DNA of 64,000 bases, from the NCBI RefSeq assembly GCF_003967555.1, contig NZ_BIFS01000001.1, forward strand, positions 124,001 through 188,000, in the 5' to 3' direction. Shown here one piece after another: positions 1 to 7,186 of this stretch (the first letter of the stretch is position 1; every line of letters begins with the position of its first letter). This DNA comes from Dictyobacter kobayashii (GTDB lineage: Bacteria > Chloroflexota > Ktedonobacteria > Ktedonobacterales > Ktedonobacteraceae). The translations under genes and the position numbers were made by a program. The notes beneath the pieces are model-generated. The model was given only the letters and a program-made list of their open reading frames with translations. It ran no database searches and was not told the DNA's origin.

Positions 1-1001
1 GTCTTTTCACCAAACAGGTAGGTATCGCTTACATATTTCAGAATGACGCGCCCAATTTTAGGGTTGGTGCGTTCAATCAATGGTCGCACAACTAAGCCTT
101 CGCGCATGTGAGCATCCTCTGCCATCAGCAGGGTTTTCCCTTCGCTATAGCGCTTAACCTCTGCCAGATCAAAGGGAATAGTATCCACGACCGGTACGGT
201 TTCAATACCATACTTCTGGCAGATGGACACAAAATCAGGCCAGTTCTGATAATGCCCATCGATCAATAAATCAAAGGCTCGAAAACCCAGGATACCTTTG
301 TACCCATAGTGCAAGGACTGTACCTTGCTCCCATAGACTTCCCCGAATAAGATGACCTGTCGATGTTCTTTCCCTATTTCTTCCAACACGTTTCGTACCG
401 GCTCCAGGGTCAATGGTGACCAGTAGATGTTCGAGGCAAAAACATCATCGACCGGCCGCTTGCGCCTGACGGCTTTTGAGCCACCCATTAATTCGCCTTC
501 GATCAGGCCAACACGACTGTTGGCGCCGTGAATTTTTTCGGTTAGAACAACAGTCTCGCCCTCTTCAAAGATGGCTGGATAGTTGCGCATATTTTCGATA
601 TCTGTGTATTCCCAGAATAATGGATCAGCCTGCTCGGCATCTCCCTGACCCGGGCGTATCGGTGGCTCGAACTTTTTGGCACCGTAGTAGTCGGCTACGT
701 TTTCGCCAATATCCCAGCTTTCATCGTCAGGCTGGACGGCCAGGCCAAATGAAGGTTCACCCCGCAATTTGGCGCAGCGAATGCGCTGTTTGGATAGATA
801 TTTGGTCACGCCAAAACGTTCACTTACCTCTAACGGCAATACCGTGTCTACAGGAAAGTAGACTATTTTGTCGCCAACCTGGTACTGGCCTTTCTTTACA
901 ACAAGTTGCCAACCCAGTACCTGAGCCAACTCCAATGCATCGGCATTGCTATGCGGAGCTATCTTTTCGATTACAGCAACTGGCACAATGAGTGTACTCA
1001 T
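1..1001 (-). CDS. RNA ligase, DraRnl/Rnl5 (DRB0094) family, 3' end cut by window edge
   Basis: An ATP-dependent RNA ligase that would seal 3'-OH/5'-phosphate breaks in RNA. About 333 residues are visible, starting MSTLIVPVAVIEKI at the ATG at 1001; DraRnl is about 342 aa, so only about ten residues lie beyond the window. The first ~110 residues form the N-terminal OB-like domain special to this family (VVKKGQYQVGDKIVYFPVDT). The nucleotidyltransferase domain follows: motif I with the AMP-accepting lysine in EKIHGANS (K156), motif III as ILFGEVYG, motif IV as EGLVVRP, motif V as ILKYVSDTY. All core motifs are intact, so it should be active. It lies 254 bp downstream of archease on the same strand and no terminator was seen between them, so they are probably co-transcribed. 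Family assignment rests on motif and architecture recognition. Confidence 0.88.
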   Translation of the reverse strand, partial: MSTLIVPVAVIEKIAPHSNADALELAQVLGWQLVVKKGQYQVGDKIVYFPVDTVLPLEVSERFGVTKYLSKQRIRCAKLRGEPSFGLAVQPDDESWDIGENVADYYGAKKFEPPIRPGQGDAEQADPLFWEYTDIENMRNYPAIFEEGETVVLTEKIHGANSRVGLIEGELMGGSKAVRRKRPVDDVFASNIYWSPLTLEPVRNVLEEIGKEHRQVILFGEVYGSKVQSLHYGYKGILGFRAFDLLIDGHYQNWPDFVSICQKYGIETVPVVDTIPFDLAEVKRYSEGKTLLMAEDAHMREGLVVRPLIERTNPKIGRVILKYVSDTYLFGEK

Positions 1002-1255
1002 AGGCATACCTCTCTTTAACTATTGGCTGCTTAAATTCGCCCTAAAAAATCGTAAGATAATTCTATGCACCTTAAAATCAAAAATGCATGCATATTTTGG
1101 ACACAATGCTGTACCCGGTAGAAATGGATTCATTAGAGAGCCATCATGTGTTTCTTGCAAAGGCATAATGCACCGCGCACAATGACCTGCATTGCGCGTG
1201 GGAAACCTGGTGTGGCTAGAAGTCAAAAAGTGAAAGAAGTTCTCTAAGTCCTATA

Positions 1256-1678
1256 CTATAGGTCAAAGATGATCCGAGCTCGATATCCACCATCTACATG
1301 GGTAATGGCGGCTTCGTGCCAGGTCACGGCTTTGATTGCACTGCTCAAGTCGTGGCGCTGACGATCGTAGATCTCTCCATCGGCTCGGCCTATCACTTGT
1401 GTTCCGGTGATGGCTTCTATTTCGAAGTGGCGAAAGAGGAGATATTCAGTATCGAATAAAAAAATCAGTTCGTTGAGCCAGGCGATGAGAAGAGAAATGG
1501 GATCATGCCCTTCAACGCTGATCTGGCGACTGGTCATAACACGTATTTGTTCGGGTGCGACCATCAAACTTTCCATGCCTTGTGCGGCATGACAAAAGAG
1601 CTCTTCGATGGTATTGCCAAAGGCGTGTATGCCAATATCGGCGGTATGTTCGAATACTTCATAAGGCTTTCGCATCAC
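1256..1678 (-). CDS. archease
   Basis: Archease, a small metal-binding protein known to activate the tRNA-splicing and RNA-repair ligase RtcB by promoting its guanylylation. The 140-aa length is normal. The N-terminal signature YEVFEHTADIGIHAFG with the conserved Asp, the VEGHD..LL..WLNELIFLFD segment and the C-terminal end VDGGYRARIIFDL are all present, so the family call is firm. The start is ambiguous: GTG at 1678 is directly followed by ATG at 1675, and the start overlaps the stop of a 30-codon upstream frame. A consensus promoter lies about 140 bp upstream. No rtcB is in the window; the visible neighbour is a different class of RNA ligase (Rnl5), which is unusual. Confidence 0.93.
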   Translation of the reverse strand: MMRKPYEVFEHTADIGIHAFGNTIEELFCHAAQGMESLMVAPEQIRVMTSRQISVEGHDPISLLIAWLNELIFLFDTEYLLFRHFEIEAITGTQVIGRADGEIYDRQRHDLSSAIKAVTWHEAAITHVDGGYRARIIFDL

Positions 1679-1770
1679 TATCGTGCTGCCCGGGTATTAC
1701 ACGGTTTACGCGATGCATAAACAAATGCTGTCTGATATGCAATTTGTTGCGTATGAGAACCTGAACGCAT
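1678..1770 (-). CDS. possible 30-aa leader peptide overlapping the archease start
   Basis: A short frame beginning at ATG 1770 behind a strong purine-rich ribosome site (GGAAAGGAAGGG) and ending in TAG whose last base is the first base of the archease GTG start. The layout suggests translational coupling or reinitiation, because archease itself has only a weak ribosome site. The alternative is that a one-base deletion separates an N-terminal extension from archease: the frame offset is in the same direction as the six frame breaks seen elsewhere in the window. The peptide has no recognisable domain. Confidence 0.35.
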   Translation of the reverse strand: MRSGSHTQQIAYQTAFVYASRKPCNTRAAR

Positions 1771-1815
1771 AATTACCCTTCCTTTCCTTAACTGAAGTAT
1801 TTCTATCACTATTTC

Positions 1816-1844
1816 AGAATACGCAATTATTTGCTATTTGTCAA
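1816..1844 (-). promoter_or_regulatory. sigma-70 type promoter for archease-RNA ligase
   Basis: On the minus strand TTGACA (1844-1839) and TATTCT (1821-1816) are separated by exactly 17 bases. This is the best consensus promoter in the left part of the window. It points at archease, with the RNA ligase probably co-transcribed. Confidence 0.7.
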
Positions 1845-1872
1845 TATATAAATCACAAAAATATGACATATT

Positions 1873-2676
1873 TTATTGTGTTATCTGGAAATTGGTTAAT
1901 TGGTAGATAAACCCGCTCCCTCCCATATATATCCCACCATCTACATTCACACATTGGCCGTCAGCATAGACAAAAGGCTGTGTAACTTTTTTGGCCGAGC
2001 CTCCCACCATGGTATGAATAGGTGTGTGACCATGGATAATCTGCTTTCCGCCAAAGATCATCAGGAAGCGCTCAATAAAATCTTTGCCGCCATAAGGATG
2101 ATTAAACACTCCGCGCATGGCGAATTCTTCGATTAATTCTTCCCAGGCCAGGGTATTACTTCTTTTCATTAAGGTTTTAAGAGTCTCGTTAACTTCTACG
2201 ATCGAACGACCATAGCGAGTATAAAAAGTTGCATCGGCATGGACCAGAAGGGCATCTCTTACTATCGCCATGGCAGGACGCTCCGTCAACCAGGTAAGAT
2301 GTTTATTGGAAAGTTTGGCTAGATCTGTTTTAGCACCTCCATTATGCCGCCATTTTGTAATAAAATTGCTGCTTAATCCTGTGGATCGTCGGCCAAATTG
2401 ATAGGCTCCCAGCATTAATAGCTCGTGGTTTCCAAGCAGGCAATCAACATGTCCCCCCGACTCCTGGGCTTCATGCTGTAGTTGGATTACATAATCTATC
2501 ACGGGAATACTATCTGGCCCTCGATCAACAAGGTCTCCGATAAACCATAATGATGCCTCGCCACCAGTCCAGTGATGGGCATGGTTAATTAAATGCGCCT
2601 CGTGCAAAATTTTGTGCAGGGCACGGAGATGACCATGGATATCGCCAATGACATATACGGGAACTTCTTGTTGCAT
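1873..2676 (-). CDS. PPP-family metallophosphatase (Ser/Thr phosphatase or diadenosine tetraphosphatase-like)
   Basis: A 267-aa calcineurin-like phosphoesterase of the PPP branch. The metal-binding signature is complete: GDIHG near residues 11-15, GDLVDRGPDS near 47-56, LLGNHE near 80-85, and a late HGHTPIH block. This family binds two metals and removes phosphate from proteins, nucleotides or dinucleoside polyphosphates; the substrate cannot be told from sequence. The start has a good ribosome site (GAAGGA, 8 bases upstream). The gene reads toward archease and the RNA ligase, but a strong promoter lies between them, so it is more likely a neighbour than part of their operon. A role in trimming RNA ends or nucleotide signals is conceivable but unproven. 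Confidence 0.8.
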   Translation of the reverse strand: MQQEVPVYVIGDIHGHLRALHKILHEAHLINHAHHWTGGEASLWFIGDLVDRGPDSIPVIDYVIQLQHEAQESGGHVDCLLGNHELLMLGAYQFGRRSTGLSSNFITKWRHNGGAKTDLAKLSNKHLTWLTERPAMAIVRDALLVHADATFYTRYGRSIVEVNETLKTLMKRSNTLAWEELIEEFAMRGVFNHPYGGKDFIERFLMIFGGKQIIHGHTPIHTMVGGSAKKVTQPFVYADGQCVNVDGGIYMGGSGFIYQLTNFQITQ

Positions 2677-2851
2677 CTGGCATTCCTTCTACGCCTGGTT
2701 TATATTACACACAATCACAAGAGATGGCATCACTCAGCCAGCGCTTTCGATTGCGGCTTCAGGACTCTTTCGTTCTTAATGGCCTGTTTGTTCATCCAAT
2801 TTTTTGTGGGATATAGTATTGTACCATTCTTACTGACCGTTTATCATCTTA

Positions 2852-2918
2852 CGATCAAATAAAAGACGGTGGGAGACAACAATGAAACTGTTGTCTCCCA
2901 CCGTCTTTTATTTGATCG
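2852..2918. terminator. 30-bp perfect inverted repeat, terminator-like in both directions
   Basis: Arms 2852-2881 and 2889-2918 are perfectly complementary over 30 bases with a 7-base loop. Within the arms each direction reads a GC-rich stem followed by TTTTATTT, so the core works as an intrinsic terminator on either strand. It lies just past the stop of the minus-strand cysteine synthase gene and probably ends its transcript. Confidence 0.8.
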
Positions 2919-2935
2919 GGTTGGGCTGACTTTAT

Positions 2936-4342
2936 TTATGCTCGCGTCTGGTGAGCCCAGAATTCCAGCAGATCACTCTTGGTCACAATACCTTCGAGCT
3001 CCTCGCCATTCATCACAGCTACGGCTGAAGTGCAATCACTGAAGATTGGATAGGCATCCTTTGTGGGGGTGTTGGATTCAAGCGTAGGGAAGGCATCACC
3101 TTGAATCTCACCTACAGCACATGTGTCCAGTGGTTCGCCACTGGCCAATCTCCGTAGGAGCAGGTCCTCGGTCAGGCTTCCAATCATATGCCCATCTTTA
3201 ATTACCGGTGTCTGACTGATGCCGTAACGACGCAGGAGCTCGACAGCATCAGCGACAGAGTCGTCGGGATGAACGCTGACGACCAGTGGCATGCTGCGGG
3301 TGTGTGTTCGGCGATAGGTCAAGACATCGTATAAGGTGGGTTGATCGCTCTCTGCCTGGACTAGCAGATCATTTTCGCGCATCCAGGTTTCATTGAACTG
3401 TTTGCTTAGATATCCTCGACCTGTGTCGGGCAGCAAAATGACCACTACATCATTAGCGGTCAATCGCTTGGCATAGGCTAAACCAGCCGCCAGGGCGGTA
3501 CCAGCCGAACCTCCAGTCAGAATACCCTCTTCACGCGCTAATCTCTGAGCCCAATGGAATGAGGAGCGATCATCGATTCGCAGCACTTCATCTACCAGGC
3601 TAGGATCGTAGTTACGTGGAAACATATCCATTCCGATGCCTTCTACTTTATATGGCTTCGGCGTGTCACCGGAATAAACTGATCCAGGAGGGTCGGCTCC
3701 GATAATTTTAATCGCTGGATTGACTTCTTTTAAATAGCGTGCAGTACCAGAAATAGTTCCACCAGTACCGATACCTGCTACAAATGCTGTGACCCGGCCC
3801 GCTGTATCACGCCAGATCTCCGGGCCAGTTGAAGCGTAGTGCGTAGCTGGATTGGCTGGATTTGAGTATTGGTCCGGACAACAGGCACCTGGGATCTCTT
3901 CAGCAAGTCGGTGCGCGACATTTTTGTAGTAATCAGGTGAGTCGTGGGTTGCACTACTCGGACAGATCACCACCTCAGCCCCATAGGCACGTAGCAGGCT
4001 ACGTTTCTCTTCACTTGCTTTGTCCGTCATTACAAAAATACAGTGATAGCCTTTGATTGCAGCTGCAATGGCCAGACCATGCCCTGTATTACCACTTGTT
4101 GGCTCAACAATAGTACCACCAGGTCGTAATAAACCTTGTTTTTCACAGTACGCTATCAAATTTGGACCAATGCGATCCTTTACGCTGCCACCTGGATTCA
4201 TCATTTCCATTTTGACCAGGACAAGCGGTGGAACGTCGCTGGCAATTCGATTAAGACGTACGAGTGGAGTATTCCCGATCGCGTCGAGTACTGTTGGGAA
4301 ATAATGCATTTCTCCCATCGCAGGTTCTGTTGTTTCTTTCAC
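2936..4342 (-). CDS. cystathionine beta-synthase / cysteine synthase with C-terminal CBS domain pair
   Basis: A PLP-dependent beta-replacement enzyme that condenses serine or O-acetylserine with homocysteine or sulfide (transsulfuration or cysteine synthesis). The fold-type II domain covers the first ~330 residues: IGNTPLVRLNRI, the PLP lysine in GGSVKDRIG, the EPTSGNTG substrate loop and the GTGGTISG phosphate-binding loop. Two CBS repeats follow (around residues 340-468), which in this family may bind adenosyl ligands and tune activity. I place the start at GTG 4342 because AGAGG sits nine bases upstream; ATG 4381 has no ribosome site and ATG 4318 a poor one. Length, about 468 aa, matches bacterial CBS proteins. 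Single-gene unit followed by a strong terminator. Confidence 0.9.
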   Translation of the reverse strand: MKETTEPAMGEMHYFPTVLDAIGNTPLVRLNRIASDVPPLVLVKMEMMNPGGSVKDRIGPNLIAYCEKQGLLRPGGTIVEPTSGNTGHGLAIAAAIKGYHCIFVMTDKASEEKRSLLRAYGAEVVICPSSATHDSPDYYKNVAHRLAEEIPGACCPDQYSNPANPATHYASTGPEIWRDTAGRVTAFVAGIGTGGTISGTARYLKEVNPAIKIIGADPPGSVYSGDTPKPYKVEGIGMDMFPRNYDPSLVDEVLRIDDRSSFHWAQRLAREEGILTGGSAGTALAAGLAYAKRLTANDVVVILLPDTGRGYLSKQFNETWMRENDLLVQAESDQPTLYDVLTYRRTHTRSMPLVVSVHPDDSVADAVELLRRYGISQTPVIKDGHMIGSLTEDLLLRRLASGEPLDTCAVGEIQGDAFPTLESNTPTKDAYPIFSDCTSAVAVMNGEELEGIVTKSDLLEFWAHQTRA

Positions 4343-4378
4343 GTAAGTTTGCCTCTTTGAGGTTGAATTCCTGATGAG

Positions 4379-4448
4379 CATAAAACGAACCGCACAAACC
4401 AGACGCCCTGGTCCAGTGCGGTCCTTCGACAGGCTCCAGTGCCAAGGA
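4379..4448 (-). promoter_or_regulatory. attenuator-like leader of the cystathionine beta-synthase gene
   Basis: Read on the minus strand, GGACCGCAC (4424-4416) pairs with GTGCGGTTC (4395-4387) and is followed by GTTTTAT, like an intrinsic terminator, about 40 bases before the start codon. Just upstream, GTCCTT can pair with AAGGAC, and AAGGAC shares bases with the left arm of the terminator stem. The two stems are therefore mutually exclusive, as in an attenuator. I could not match the leader to T-box or SAM riboswitch consensus, so the signal is unknown. Confidence 0.35.
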
Positions 4449-4571
4449 CACTATAGATCTCTCTATCTAATCTCTTGTTTACTCATCAGGTACTGATGCA
4501 TATGAGCATATAATCTAGCTCCTAGTATAGCACATGAACGTTCTCTCGTCTCACTGGAGCTCGCTTTTACC

Positions 4572-4745
4572 AGGGCTTTTTCATGTTCGTCCAGAGATCG
4601 CAGGGAGATCACGAGCAAGCGATACGATAGACCTTCTTTCAGGTGTGGAGTGTGTATGATAGGCGGCTGCGGCCGCCCATCATACACACTCCACATACCC
4701 AACCCTGCGCCACAGGCGCCAAAGAGGACCATGAAAAAGCCCTGG
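4572..4745. repeat. nested inverted repeat with strong central hairpin
   Basis: The outer arms are complementary over 16 bases (4572-4587 with 4730-4745, CATGAAAAAGCCCTGG on the plus strand at the right). Inside lies a hairpin, 4645-4694, with a 16-bp outer stem, one A/C mismatch, six further GC pairs and a TGCG loop. It occupies the space between two divergent genes. It could be the remains of a small mobile repeat or a transcriptional insulator. Confidence 0.55.
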
Positions 4746-4845
4746 CTTTTACCATCCCTTAGTTGTCTTTATGATAAAATCATATTTCTATTGGCGCATA
4801 CATTTTCATGTTGGCATATTTTAATCTGGCACTGAAGGATATACG

Positions 4846-5760
4846 ATGGTACCCAAAACACGCTGGCTTTCGGATGGTATTCTGCTGCTTATTGCAGCGA
4901 TCTGGGGACTCACATTTGTGTTGATACAAAATGCCATTGCCACTATCCCTCCGTTTTCTTTTGTCGCGCTACGCTTTAGCTGCGCAGCATTGCTGCTCTT
5001 GCCATTTCTGGGTAAACAGAAATCAGCCGCTCCCACGACTCTTTCACGTGTACATTTGTTGATGTGTGGAGGATTACTGGGCTTTTTTCTCTTTCTTGGC
5101 TATGCTCTACAGACCTTCAGTCTCCTCTATACTACTTCTGGTAAATCAGGCTTCCTGACTGGCCTGGCTGTAACCCTGGTTCCATTGCTGGCATGGCTGA
5201 TTCTAGGTACACGTCCGGCGCTCCTAGCCTTAATTGGGGTTGGAGTAGCCACCGTTGGGCTCTATTTATTAGCCTTTGTCGATATAAGTACGATCAATCC
5301 GGGGGATGTGCTGGCTTTCTTTTGCGCTATCGCCTTTGGCTTACAGGTTGTCTATACTGGTAAGTTTTCAGGACTTGCTTCTGCTCACACTCTGGTGCTC
5401 ATCCAACTCTCGACTGTGGCAGTATTAAGTGCGATCGCGGCACTCATCTTTGAACCATGGCAGCTAATTTTTCAACACTCGATCTTATTCCAGGCACCTG
5501 TAATCATCGCGCTGATTGTAACTGCTGTCTTTGCTACTGCACTGGCTTACCTGGCTCAAACCCACATTCAAAAATTTACGACACCGACCAGGGTAGCACT
5601 GATTTTTGCTACTGAGCCCGTCTTCGCGGCCCTGGCCGATTACCTCTGGCATGGCACAACCCTCGGTTTACGCGCATTTATTGGCTGCCTGCTGATCCTG
5701 GGTGGAACATTATTGACCGAGATCAAATGGCCGTGGCGCACAGCTCCTGAGCATCCATAA
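4846..5760 (+). CDS. EamA-family (drug/metabolite transporter) exporter
   Basis: A 304-aa inner-membrane protein with about ten hydrophobic helices arranged as two EamA repeats. The first opens with LLIAAIWGLTFVLIQNAI and the second near residue 155 with DVLAFFCAIAFGLQVVYTG. The late segment RVALIFATEPVFAALADYLWHGT is the typical end of the second EamA repeat. Members export amino acids, metabolites or drugs with proton exchange; the substrate cannot be inferred. The ORF is complete with a GAAGGA ribosome site near the ATG. It is divergent from the cystathionine beta-synthase gene, and that spacing leaves open a role with sulfur amino acids, but nothing proves it. Confidence 0.85.
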   Translation: MVPKTRWLSDGILLLIAAIWGLTFVLIQNAIATIPPFSFVALRFSCAALLLLPFLGKQKSAAPTTLSRVHLLMCGGLLGFFLFLGYALQTFSLLYTTSGKSGFLTGLAVTLVPLLAWLILGTRPALLALIGVGVATVGLYLLAFVDISTINPGDVLAFFCAIAFGLQVVYTGKFSGLASAHTLVLIQLSTVAVLSAIAALIFEPWQLIFQHSILFQAPVIIALIVTAVFATALAYLAQTHIQKFTTPTRVALIFATEPVFAALADYLWHGTTLGLRAFIGCLLILGGTLLTEIKWPWRTAPEHP

Positions 5761-5895
5761 AAATTTAGATCGCCTTCGGCATTTTTTTTGGCTATCTTAT
5801 GATATAGATCCTCCATTCAAATAGTCACATAACGGGCTAAAAAATTATCGTCTGCAATATCGCAGACAACACTGTATAATGCTCTATTCAAAATT

Positions 5896-5954
5896 TTTCA
5901 GGCAGCATAACTTCTCCACGCAGAGTGCAATGGAGAGTGCAATGCCGCCTGAAA
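5896..5954 (-). terminator. imperfect hairpin downstream of the SIS gene
   Basis: TTTCAGGC(A)GCAT at 5896-5908 pairs with ATGC(C)GCCTGAAA at 5942-5954 with one mismatch. On the minus strand the stem is followed by AAAAATTTTG, only a weak U tract. The loop holds a partial direct duplication of GAGTGCAATG. It lies about 65 bp past the stop of the minus-strand SIS gene, so a terminator role is likely but not strong. Confidence 0.4.
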
Positions 5955-6020
5955 CTTGTATGCCATATATCGCTAGAATGTTAAATGTACATTGAAGCTT
6001 TGTGACAGTCTCTTCATGGC

Positions 6021-7025
6021 TTATAGTACGATGTTACCCATGACTGTATTCCAGGGTTCTACGTCGCGGTGAATCTCGTCTGGATTGGTGTGTCTGATTC
6101 TGGCGATTTCGGCAGTTAAGCGCTGCAAAGGAATAATAGACACTAGCGGCCTTATCAGGCGTTCGACAGCCGTAAAGCGCAAGTCCTCCTGTCCACTTCC
6201 ACAGGTATAGACTTCTGCCCCTAAATCTTTCAGGCTTGCAATTAAAAGCTGGGCCCGACCACCATCTTCCCAATCAGGAACCATGACAATCGCTCCCACA
6301 CCTGCACGGATAGCGGCTGGCGGTCCATGCAACGCATTTTCTAGCTCGATACCTTCAGCCCATTGATAGGTACCTTCTTTAATCTTAAGGGCGGCTTCGG
6401 CTACGGTAATGGCGTCCAGACCCATTCCCGCTAGCAGGATCGGCTCGCGGTCGACCAGTTTCTCGGCAATCGCGCTGGGCGCTGGCTCAGCTAGCGTTGT
6501 CTCTATGGCTTCAGGAACGCTATGGATGGCTGTGAGGAAACGATGTCCCGCTTCTCCTGTGACACTGGCAACCAGGTGCGCCAGTGCGGTCAGTGCGGTG
6601 GTATATGAAACGGTATGTGTCCCCGCCAGCTCATTAGAACAGGTATGAATGGTATAGTCAGCATCCTGAGCAGGTGCATCCAGACAGGTAATGGCAATAG
6701 TTAGAGCTCCTGCCTGGCGCGCGCGCGTTAGTGCCTGCCGAGGGAAACGTTTTGTGCCACGATGACTGATTACAATAACCTGGTCCTGGCTTGATATGGG
6801 AGCGGAGAGAGCCAGTTCATGTGCGTTGAGTACGCTGGCACGTATCTTTCCAGCACTAAGCTCATACAACCAGTAGGCGGCCACTCGACAGGCGTGTAGA
6901 GATGTGCCAATACCTGAAAAGATAAATGGTCTTTCACTATCCAGTATGGGTATGTCAATACGTGCAATTAATGAACGGATAGCGTCGGCCTGGGAAGCAA
7001 TCTGCTTATCAAGAGCAAAATCCAT
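6021..7025 (-). CDS. double SIS-domain sugar-phosphate isomerase/deaminase-like protein
   Basis: About 334 aa with two sugar isomerase (SIS) domains, resembling the isomerase half of GlmS and related AgaS/FrlB proteins. These act on amino-sugar or fructosamine phosphates. The first domain contains FSGIGTSLHACRVAAYWLYEL and IVISHRGTKRF; the second contains ILLAGMGLDAITVAEAALKIKEGTY with a conserved glutamate-rich ELENALHGPPAAI helix. There is no glutaminase domain. Start chosen at ATG 7025 because AAGGAG lies 11 bases upstream. It is divergent from a MocR-type regulator across about 160 bp, which suggests that regulator controls it. Confidence 0.8.
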   Translation of the reverse strand: MDFALDKQIASQADAIRSLIARIDIPILDSERPFIFSGIGTSLHACRVAAYWLYELSAGKIRASVLNAHELALSAPISSQDQVIVISHRGTKRFPRQALTRARQAGALTIAITCLDAPAQDADYTIHTCSNELAGTHTVSYTTALTALAHLVASVTGEAGHRFLTAIHSVPEAIETTLAEPAPSAIAEKLVDREPILLAGMGLDAITVAEAALKIKEGTYQWAEGIELENALHGPPAAIRAGVGAIVMVPDWEDGGRAQLLIASLKDLGAEVYTCGSGQEDLRFTAVERLIRPLVSIIPLQRLTAEIARIRHTNPDEIHRDVEPWNTVMGNIVL

Positions 7026-7119
7026 ATATAAACCAGCTCCTTCTTCTATAGATCCCTTAAAAAATACCTGTGCCTGCATTCGCAGTGGTGATAGTGACTA
7101 TCTTAAAGCAAAAGTGGAC

Positions 7120-7148
7120 TTGTGAACAGAACCATTTCTAGCTATAAT
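7120..7148 (+). promoter_or_regulatory. sigma-70 type promoter for the MocR gene
   Basis: TTGTGA (7120-7125) and a perfect TATAAT (7143-7148) are separated by 17 bases, 39 bp before the MocR start codon, which has a GGGAGG ribosome site. Confidence 0.7.
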
Positions 7149-7186
7149 AGCCATACCACTTTCGGGCAGCTCAACGGGAGGCCTTC

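Noticed and set aside
476..991. Plus-strand 171-codon open frame
   Set aside because: It is a shadow of the RNA ligase gene, whose motifs are intact on the minus strand.
4343..4560. T-box leader for cysteine
   Set aside because: The UGGN-containing antiterminator core and AGGGUGG-type box are absent; only a generic attenuator shape remains.
4463..4732. Minus-strand 89-codon frame upstream of cystathionine beta-synthase
   Set aside because: It runs through the long nested hairpin and has no ribosome site or recognisable composition.
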